From Astropecten irregularis (taxonomy: Eukaryota > Echinodermata > Asteroidea > Paxillosida > Astropectinidae): a stretch of 64,000 bases of DNA. This document shows, one piece after another, positions 14,301-24,854 of the stretch (position 1 is the stretch's first letter; every line of letters starts with the position of its first letter). The notes under the pieces are model-generated. The model did no database searches. It worked only from the letters and a program-made list of their open reading frames with translations, and was not told the DNA's origin. The stretch is from NCBI GenBank assembly GCA_963971285.1, contig OZ020255.1:10312931-10376930 (forward strand), written 5' to 3'. The position numbers and the translations under genes were made by a program.

Positions 14301-17300
14301 GATATACCTTTAAATTGTAGAAACTCCAAGTTCGTCTAAGTTGTTTTTAATACAAGTAATAAACTGCTGCAAACTGCTCATCAACCAAAATAATGACCTG
14401 AAATTTATTTTTTAAATGCTTGGAGTTAGGAGGGCCTGACATGTTTCAATCCTAGCAGGATCTTTATCGAGAGTACATTCCTATTTTTGTTTCTTCAGCC
14501 ATCAGCCTTCAATGATAAGAAGAATCACAAGACCACATTGGAAGCTTTGAGGGATTCAGGCTTTACTGTGGATGAACAGTCATCCATCTGGAAACTCCTA
14601 GCAGTCATCTTACATCTGGTGAGTAGGGGCATGACGTACTCCTTTCTCCAAGTTCAATAAGTCTATTTCTGGTAATGACACCAAGGATTCCTCAAAAGTT
14701 CTTGAGGCACTGTAGCTCGCAAACCTGATGAAACCTGTTAAGGAAAGATGATGAGAAGAAGATACAGTTTTAGAGGTGGGAGGAAAACCCCCAGAGTAAT
14801 ATTCTGGGTAAAACCCACAGAATCAGGCAGGGACTGAAAACCCAATCCACTTGTGGACCGAGTTGGACTTGAACCTAGTCTGCAGAGGTGAAAGGCGAGG
14901 AAAGAACCGCTACGCCAACCTGACTCCCCTAATCTCTACTAGATCTGGTGAGAAGTTCAAAGGGCCTGACGTAAACGATCTTAGCAGGATCATCCTTAAA
15001 GGCTTAATGCATGAGGACAAGAACATGCAAGTGAAGATTCACATATTAATGGATGAGAGGATCAGAACAAAGGGGACAGAGTGACCAGGGAAACAGGGAA
15101 AGCTTTCAACGGGGCTAGGGAACCACCTGGCTAGCTCTGAGGATCTACCTGGGGTGGCTGGCTTGCTCTGAGGAACTACCTGGGGTGGGCGACAAGGATG
15201 TAAAGCAGCTCCTACCCTTCCACTAGATTATGCATAGTGTACCGGCTCAAGTGAAATAGGTCGCGCCCAGTTTAATTGTACGACAAATCTTAGTCGATTT
15301 CACAAAACACTAAAGATTGATCTTACATTGTGAAACAGTTCTAAAGTCTTGTATTTTACATTTGTAGCCCAGTTATGAAAAAACCTAAAATGTGACTATC
15401 TTGTCGACATTCGTCCTCAGGGTAACATACATTTCCAGAGCGACGACAAGGAGACCTGTTCCATCAGTAATCCCGGTGAGCTATCAGCCATCACTAAGCT
15501 GCTGGACGTCAGCCGAGAGGACCTAGAGAAGGCTCTGTGCTTTCGCGTGGTCGCTGCCAAGGGAGAAGTCATGGAGAAGAGTCACACCACGGAGCAGGCC
15601 TACTACGGCAGGGACGCCTTCGGCAAGGTAAAGCTGGGCTTTAGTGTCTACCTGTCTCCCAGGATTCATTGTTTACCCTTCTGTCAAAAATTCTCAAGAC
15701 GAAATACAAAATATGATACTACTACTTTGTCGGGACCGCCGGGGCTACGTCGCGAACCAAACCTCGAATCATTGCCTTCCAGACATCCCGATCCAGCATG
15801 CAGGAGCGCAGCTCTTTAGCACTGGTGAGGCCTGTATCTCTCTTGAGCTGGTCCACGAAGGTGAGATGCCTCCTCCCGATCCAGCATGCAGGAGCACAGC
15901 TCTTCTGCACTGGTGCAAGGCCTGTATCTCTCTTGAGGTGGTCCACGAAGGTGAGATGCCTCCTCCCGATCCAGCATGCAGGAGCACAGCTCTTCTGCAC
16001 TGGTGAGGCCTGTATCTCTCTTGAGCTGGTCCACGAAGGTGAGATGCCTCCTCCCCTGAGTGGCACTGCCTTGCTTCGACTCCCACAAGATGGTCGTGCA
16101 GGCAGACAGCTCCGAATAATAGTGGGCAGAGTGTCCATTGAGCTTCAGACGGCGCTCACAGATCTTTTCTGACACTTCTTGGCATGATATTATTGATTGG
16201 TGAAACTGGTGGGTGTTCAAGAATATTCTTGAATTCAGTGAAAGAGGAGTTGCGCATATGGCTAGGGAGTTTGTTCCAAAGAGAGGGCCCAGTGGATTAA
16301 ACCAAAATAATGATCTGACAGAAGTTTGACAAGGGCCAAATACTTACAAGGGCCTTTCTCAAAGCTTGGTTCAGGCTCCGGCTCCCGCTCCGGCTCCCGC
16401 TCCGGCTCCATTTCGTGGATCCATTTTAAAATTACGGGTATCGAACTGAATACTTTTGCTGTGGTTTGGAAGTAGATTCTTTGGTTTGAATAAGAAAACA
16501 GAGTTTCAGCTTCATTTTAAAACCACAACCTATATTTTCAACATTTGGAATGCAGAGACGAAGCCGGAGCCGAGCTTTGAGAAATGCCCTTTGTTATTAA
16601 AAAGATTTTGAACCACCATGTACATAGCACTAGTACTCTTTATTTTGTTTGACCTTTTGTCTCAGGCCATATATGAAAGACTGTTCACCTGGATCGTTGG
16701 CAAGATAAACAGTGCTATTGAGGTACGGGGTACCAGTCTGGAGCACGGGAAGAACACGGTCATCGGTGTGCTGGATATCTATGGCTTTGAAATCTTTGAT
16801 GACAACAGGTAAGTTGGGCTAAGTTTTTCTCCGTGCGCTCAGAGGCTATGGCTACAGTATGTCTTCTCCAAACTGAATTCAGCAAATCCTTTGAAAATTA
16901 ATCTGGCTTGGTCATTGAAAGGAGAACAAAGAATGTTGACTGGAGCTGGATTCGAACCAGTGACTTCTGTAATACCGTACCAGCGCTCTTACCAACTGAG
17001 CTTTCCAGCCATATGTTGGCAGTGTCCCTAATACCGGGGGTAGTCTATTATCTTTGTTCGCTTGGCAGTCAGAAGCCATGAAACCACTCACATATCGCTA
17101 TATCACAAGGATCATTTGAGATGCAGTCAACATTAGCAACGCTGTAAACCTGAGAAACGTTTTATCAGGGATCACTCAAATCCCACTCCGGTCAATTTTC
17201 TTTGTTCACTTTTCTATCTATGACCCCAATTATTTTGTTTGGAGTTAGGAGGGCCTGATGCTTTTTGATCCTAACAGGATCTTTATCAAACGATTCGATA

Positions 17301-20300
17301 AAGGATCCTGTTAGGGTCGAAATGCGTCAGGCCGTCCTTACTCCAAGTATTTTTTATCAATTTCAGGTCATTACTTTGGCGGATTGCAGCAGTTTATTAC
17401 TTGTATCGATCCAAATTATTTTGTTACACATAAAGTCTTCTGACTGCCAAATGAACAAAGATAATTGACTATTAGGGATTGCCAATAAAGGGCTGGATGT
17501 ATAGCTCAGTTGGTAGATAAGAGCACCTGTACGGTATTCAGGAGGTCGCCGGTTCGAATCCCGCTCCAGTCAATTTTTCTTTGTTCACTTTTCAATGACT
17601 TTAAATTCAGTCAGTTTCCCTTGTGGTTATTTGATGATTAGGATCTTTATCAAAAGCTTTGATAAAGATCCTGCTAGGATCGAAACGCGTCAGGCCGTCC
17701 TTACTCCAAGTATTGTATCATTTTCAGGTCATTATTTTGGCAGGTTGGAGCGGTTTATTACTTGTATTGTTCCAAATTATTTTGTTAGACATAAAGACAG
17801 GTAGCTAGATGAGACTCTCTCTCACACACATTTTCTGCAATATCATTTATCCCTACTTGGCAGGATAAATTCTCTCACCATTTCCTTCAATTTTCAATAT
17901 CAAATTATTTAGGCACAGTATAATGGTAAGATTTACAGTTCTCAGTATTATTTTCGACAAGTAACTTTATAAAGGTAAATTGGTCAGGTTCGCTAAGTTA
18001 CAAATAAATGAAACAGTACTAAGGTAAAAATGCTCAGTCATGGCAATATCATAAATTTGGCATTGTGATGGGTAAAGGGACAAACGTCAACAAGAGTTTG
18101 ACTGGTCCGTGAGCGTTTTGACTGGCATTTGGCCACCGGACCAGTGTTATGTTTGAATCCTGCATACTGATATTTAAGATCTTCTTCTGTCTTTTCAGTT
18201 TTGAGCAGTTCTGCATCAACTACTGCAATGAGAAGCTACAACAGCTGTTCATCATGCTGGTCCTGAAGCAGGAACAAGAGGAGTACCAGAGGGAAGGCAT
18301 CGAGTGGGTCAACGTGGAGTACTTCAACAATCGCATCATCTGTGACCTGGTAGAGGAGCCTCATAAGGGCATCATGTCTGTCCTGGATGAAGCTTGCTTG
18401 AATGTGGGCAAGGTGACGGATAAGGTAGGTGAGAGTGCAGGATGGTTTAAGGGAAGGTTTACTTCCCGAGTCCGGAGTCAAGGATGACTTTGAAGCTATG
18501 CATGGTGGAAGTACATGTTAGTGAAGGTGGTTTGGGTCAGATGAGATGAAGTCGAAGATGTTCAAGGAAAGAAAATGCAGATTACATGTAGGTAGGAAAG
18601 TAGGGTAGATGTCAAGGATGGAAGTTATTGATCAGTCAAGAAGGATTTTAGGGTAGTCATGTAATGAGCACCTGATAAAAGCTAACTTGTAGAAGCCCAT
18701 TTTGCAAAGACAGTAAACTCATAATGTACTACCTTATTTTATAAAAGCCTGAAAAAAAGACAGAACAAGGCTTGTCATCAAGATGACACTTTCAAGTTCT
18801 TCTGCAGAATGAGCTTGATTGAAACTTGGATGAATCTTGGAAGAAACTGACTTTTTCTTCTCTGGTCACTACACAAGTCCTGTCCAGTGAAGGGTACAAG
18901 ATATGGCTTTGGTGTTGAGAGACTCCAGATCTTTGGCAGTGCATGGCTCTGGTAGGAGGGGGCAGACCAAAAGGTTTTGTATTGTCTGATCTTCCCCACA
19001 CTTACAGGTAGTCGTAATTTCTCCATCCCTATTGTAGCCCCTGACTGATTTTTGACATTCTTTGTTGTGTCGTTGTGGCAGATGTTCCTTGAAGCCATGA
19101 ACCAGAAGCTGTCCAGCCATCCGCACTACACCAGCCGGGGCCTGGAGCCAGCCGATAAGACGCTAGAACACGACAGAGACTTCCGCGTCAAGCACTATGC
19201 AGGCGACGTCATGTGAGTTGCTCTGTTATAATAATAATAATAATGATTTGGGAGGCTAATCATCCTTACTCGAAGCTGGGGTGCTGAATTGCGAAGGATG
19301 CGGCTACAACGTGATGGAGTAGCAGGCTTTCATGGGCGCCTTGGCTGCCAGCCATATCAACCCATATATGATCACGGAGCACAGCCTAATTAAGATCGAA
19401 AGTGTTTGATTTTTCAGTCATCATATTCAGTCATCTGTAATCAACTGATTGTTATCAGTTATTTCCTTGGATTATTGAATAAGGGAGAGAAACTCTAATA
19501 CTGGTCGGGCCAAGCCATTGATAAGCCAGGCCAGGCCTGGGCCTTCAGGCCTGAAATCCTCTTCTTGTCAGCACTGAACTTCACTACGATTGAACTGCTC
19601 CGAATCAGTCAGGATACCTATTTTCATACAGTTGAACGGGGCAGTGAATTAGTACGAAAATTAGTTCTTATAGGAATATTAGTCCGCTGGGCGGAGGGTT
19701 TTATTGGTGAAAGGTCCAGTGGTCCAAAAGGCAGGCCGGGGTAATAGTCGCCATATGCATATTGACAGACAACTACAATCATTATTGTTCAGCCAACCAT
19801 TATATGATATATTTAATTATTATACAGTATGTTCAGTTCTCCCGTTTACCCAAAGAGCTCACTTGAGCAAGACCATAATGTACGAGATGTTCTTTTTATG
19901 CAATGCTTCAATTAAGCTATGAATATTTGTAGGGTTTTCCAGAGTAATTTCTTTTCTCAGGGAGTTTTGATCTCTGGTTTTTCACCACGCAAGTGTAGTG
20001 TATGTTTATGAATGAATCGAAGTTCAAACATGTTTACACATCGAGTGTCAATAAATTGGGTCCCGCACATCTGTCGGTAGGCCCTCCCAAAGTTGTAAGC
20101 AGTTTGTATGCTTGTAAGCAGTTTGTATGTTGTAAGAACCCAAGAGCCTATGCAAAGTCCAGGCCTGGTGTGGCTTTTCAGTGGCAGGGCCCAGCCGGTA
20201 TTTCTCTCCCTAAAGCTATTTCCTTTTTTATCCAACCGAACTTGACAGCTGTATCAGACTTCAAGAAAGATTTGAGACTTTGCATTGTGGCAATTGGTAT

Positions 20301-23300
20301 GTGGATCGATTTGCGGAAACACCATGTAACAATCATTCGTACTTTCCCACTTCAAATTTCACTCTCCTGAGGACGAACTGTTCGAAACGTGTAGATAATA
20401 CCAACAGTTTTTCTCAGAACCACACACTCTCACAGAAGAGATTACATGGTGTTACCGCAAACCTACCTTCTTTTTACTTCAAATGTCGTTTACACTTCTC
20501 GTAAGGTCTCAACGTTCTGACTAGCCTTCTCTATTCATCATCAGGTCTCCTGATGATGATTAAAGCAGGCAAATCGAAATGTTGAGACCTTATGAGAAGT
20601 GCGAAAGTACAAACTGGATTCTTGGTATTTCCGCAAACCGATCCACATGTATCAGACTTACAAAATATAAACTCTTTCCAGAGTTTCATCTGTTTCACAA
20701 GTTATTACTTTTTGTTTGTGGTGTATTTGTCTGCAGGTATGACGTGAACGGTTTCATTTACAAGAACAAGGACACACTCTTTCAGGACTTCAAGAGACTT
20801 TTGTTCCTCAGTTCCAACCCGGTCATCTCTGAGATGTGGCCAGAGGGACAGATGAAAATGACCGAGGTAAGAGAAACTCTTTCTGAGAAACTTTTTGATG
20901 TTCAAATACAGCACAAAAAGCACTGATGACAAATTGAACTCAAATTGCCTCATCACATGATAATAATAATAAACCGTTTTTATATAGCGCATATCACAAT
21001 GAACGTATGACGTCTCTATGCGCGTATTACTATTATCCCTGGTCATTGGGCTACAAATAAGTTACATTCCTGAAACAATCTCAACTCCCTGGGGAGTATA
21101 CAGCCCTGGCTGCCGTATTCAGCGCACAGAGGCTAATCAAACCACAAAGCCTTTTCTACCCTCGCAGGTACCCATTAATACCTGGGTGAAGAGGAGCAAT
21201 ATGTGACAAAGCGTCTTGCCCAAGGACGCAAGCACCATTAACCCATGGCTGGATTCGAACCCACAATCGGTAGATTGACCACAAGACTTTGAGTTCAACA
21301 CGTCAGACCGCTAGGCCACAGCACTCCACGATGCAGAATTTGTAGGAATCGTGGAGATAACCGTCTGATCTGCTAGTGCTAATCTTAGTTGCAAATAGAC
21401 ACATTTATTTGCAGATATTATTTTGTTTTGTGTGGAATGTAGGTGACCAAGAGACCCCTGACAGCCGGTACGATATTCAAGAACTCCATGATAGAACTTG
21501 TGAAGAATTTGGCCTCCAAGGTAAATCAAATCTTCGTTTTGTCTTCAATTATTTGTCTTCAATCACAAGCGATGCACAACACATGGAAATTTGGTTGTTT
21601 TTATGAAGGTAGAAATTTCATGGTTGGCAAATTTGTGTGCTAAGCAGGGAACAGAAACAGACATCATAGTACATTTTTCCACTTCCTTTTAGTGAACTGC
21701 TGTCATCAACTCAGGAGCAAGTCTGATATTTCTGTCAAATTTTGTAAAAGCAATGAGCTTCAGAATTATGCACAGATTTTTCTGAATAAAACAAAAAGGA
21801 GGATCTAGAAGTTATATAACACATCTATATATAGATGTGTTATATCTATCAAATTATTTATTACAACTGAAGTCACTCAAAGCATCCAATTGTTCACAGG
21901 AGATTTAAAACTAGATGTTTGCACGCCCACCGTGACCAAGTCATTGTCTGGGATCAGTCAGTTTTCACCATACAGAATAGTGTGGCAGTTATCCAGCTTT
22001 GTAGTTAAATTTAAGAGTTATATAGGGCTTCATTGTTTCACTAAGCGCATGGGGAAATTCTTTAGAATGAAAATATAGCTCCAGTTACCATGGCAACCAA
22101 TGCTGCCGCAACCGTCCGCATTTTTTTCCAAACCATCAATGTATCTAGTATCCTGCCTCTCTCACACACCATCCTTATGCTGTTCCCTCCTCAGGAACCG
22201 TACTATGTCCGTTGCATCAAGCCTAATGAGGCCAAGTCTCCGTTGTTGTTTGATGCCGAGCGATGCCTTCATCAAGTCCGGTACCTGGGATTGGTGGAGA
22301 ATGTGAGAGTGAGGCGAGCTGGCTTTGCCTCGCGTCAACACTACTCACGCTTCTTACAAAGGTATGACAGAACCATGTATACAGTCATAATTTAGGGCGT
22401 GATTGTCAGATGCAAAGGATTGCCTTGGTGCCCCTGGTCATGGTCTTGGTGCCCCTGGTCATTGCCTTGGTGCCCCTGGTCATTGCCTTGGTGCCCCTGG
22501 TCATTGCCTTGGTGTCCCTGGTCATTGCCTGGGTGTCTCTAGTCATTGCCCAGGTGTCCCTGGTCATTGCCTTGGTACCCCTTGGGCCAATTTCATAGAG
22601 CTGCTTAAGCAAATTTCCTTAAGCATGAAAAGTCTTCCTTGAACAAACAGGATTGCCAACCAAATTTTTGTAAGATGTTTTCTGCCTTTGACTTGTATTC
22701 GGCCATTGTTTGCTTAGCATAATATTTATGTGTTTTGGCTGGCATATACTTATTGTATTTACCAAGGTTTTTGGTGCTTAATAAGCAGTTCTTTGAGATT
22801 GGCCCGAGGTCATTGCCTTGGTGCCCCTGGTCATTGCCTTGGTGCCCCTGGTCATGAACTTGGTGCCTCTGGTCATGGACTTGGTGCCCATAGTCATTGC
22901 CTTGTTGCCCCTGGTTATGGTCTTGGTGCCCCTGGTCATTGGCTCGGTGCCTCTGGTCATTGCCTTGGTGTCTCTAGTCATTGCCTTGGTGCCCCTGGTC
23001 ATTTTAGTTGTGTTCCCTGGCGAATGCCTTAAAAGCCCTTGGTTATATTCTTGGTGCCCATCGCAACTGCGTTGGTGCCCCTGGCTGTTTGCTTCAGTGC
23101 TCTTGGTCACTGCCCTGCAGCTGATTTCACGAAATGTTGCATAACTTACGCAATATACAAATGTTACGTAAGTTTCTTGAAACGGGCATAACTTGTGCAA
23201 CCAAAGGCAGGAAAATGTTGCGCAAGTTACGCAACAAATGAAGTTTCTTGAAATTGGCTGCTGATGTCCTTGATAATTCCTTGAAGTTTGAACTAACAAC

Positions 23301-24818
23301 CTGTGGATTAAGCTGGTGCAGAAATCCAGAGGTTACAGGTTCAACTCCCACTTCAGCACAATTTTTTATCCTTCACCCTATTGAGTATTTTGTGTCTTTG
23401 TGTCTCAGATACAAGATGCTATCGCAGTGCACCTGGCCTAACTTCCGTGGAGCCATGGACAAACAGGGCGTTGAATTCCTGCTGGGGGAAATGAACCTGG
23501 AACATGACGTGGCCTACGGTAAAACCAAGCTGTTCATCAGGACACCCCGCACCGTGTACACGCTGGAGGAGGCTCGATCTAAACTCATTCCCTCAATCGC
23601 CATCTTTCTACAAAAGGTAGTTTTCAGGGATGAGATTTCTCAGATTTTTTTGTTTTGGATTTCAGATTTTTTCCCTCACAGGCTACAGTACAAAAGTATA
23701 GGAGATTTTCGGATTTCAGACTTTTTATGCTCCCTGTCAGCTGTTTTCAGACATTTTTATCATTGGTCAATCTTATCCCTGAGTTTGAAAGAACTGGTCA
23801 TTGCGATGTGTTTTGTGAATGGTCAACTAGTCAGAGACTATATGCTCATGATTGTTGAGTTGTAGTCCTAGTAGTGGCTGAACGATCTTGTGAAACTACC
23901 TCGTAAAGGTTGTAGTTTGTTTCCGGCGGCCGGGTAACAGACCATTCAATAGGGTACCCGGAACCGACCATTCAAGAGGATAAATTGGTTCATTTTCCCA
24001 GTTAGGTTAATCAAAAAGCATTTTTTTTAAGGGCCTCTTCATTTTGAAACATAAGCACTTCTAGAATTCACAAAGAAAAAAAAAAAAGTTTCAAGTTTGG
24101 TGAGCATAGAACAACAATTTTTTTAAAATTGGATCAGCAGGCTTATGCAAAGCAAAAGTTAGACATTTGTGCTATGTCTGCCACTGGCAAATGTTGTGAC
24201 AAAAGAATGTAGTCAACCAATTTCCTATATTAAGACACAAACTTACTGTTTCTTTGTTTATCTTTGATATAAGGGTAAGCGTAACTGCAACCGAATGGGA
24301 GACTTTTGAGAATCGGTCTTCAAGTCAACAGGGCACATGCATGCAATAGTGAGCATGTTCAAGTGAGCACTTGAAGACCGATTCTCAAAAGTCTCCCATT
24401 ACAGACAGGTAACCGGTTACAAAATTATCCGTAAATTCACAGCCCCAGGTGATACTAGTTTTACTTTCTAAATTGACCTAGGTGTGGAGGGGAACCCTGG
24501 CCCGGCAGCGAGCCCTCAAGACGCGCTGTATCTATCGCATCATGGCCTGCTTCCGCCGGTTCAAGATCCACCGCTATCTGGACAAACTTCAGGACACATT
24601 CCAAGACGTTAAGACTATGGATGATCACGGCAAGAGCCTGGAGTGGCCAGAGCCCCCTAAGGTCCTGAAGAAATTCCACAAGATGATGCGAAAGTGCCAT
24701 AGACAGTACGTATACAGTTGTGCACAAACGGATGTTATTTCATGCACTTAGGGAGTTCATTATCTAGTGACTGCATTTCATATGCGATGCATATAGGGCA
24801 TTTACGAAACGGAGGCTT

Positions 24819-24854
<36 letters not shown>

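Noticed and set aside
17490-17575. Apparent tRNA gene with good A and B boxes
   Set aside because: The head and its flanks occur in at least three other places in the window, the acceptor ends do not pair properly, and there is an insertion in the D-arm (GATAAGAGC). It is a SINE head.
18425-18487. Alternative 3' extension of MYO1D exon 8
   Set aside because: The open frame continues about 60 bases past the donor, but the phase-correct join at 18424 restores conserved MYO1D sequence. Intron retention would end in a stop soon after.
21243-21330. Apparent minus-strand tRNA-Leu/Ser-like gene
   Set aside because: Same head plus 250 bp body recurs at 29068, so it is SINE-2.
22778-23299. 173-codon open frame on the minus strand
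   Set aside because: Produced by the 21-bp minisatellite, whose period keeps frames open (repeating TRGTKAM). No protein family.
23248-23865. 205-codon open frame around 23.2-23.9 kb on the plus strand
   Set aside because: It includes the real MYO1D exon 23409-23616 but runs on through both introns, including a repeat (23626-23783). Only the exon is coding.
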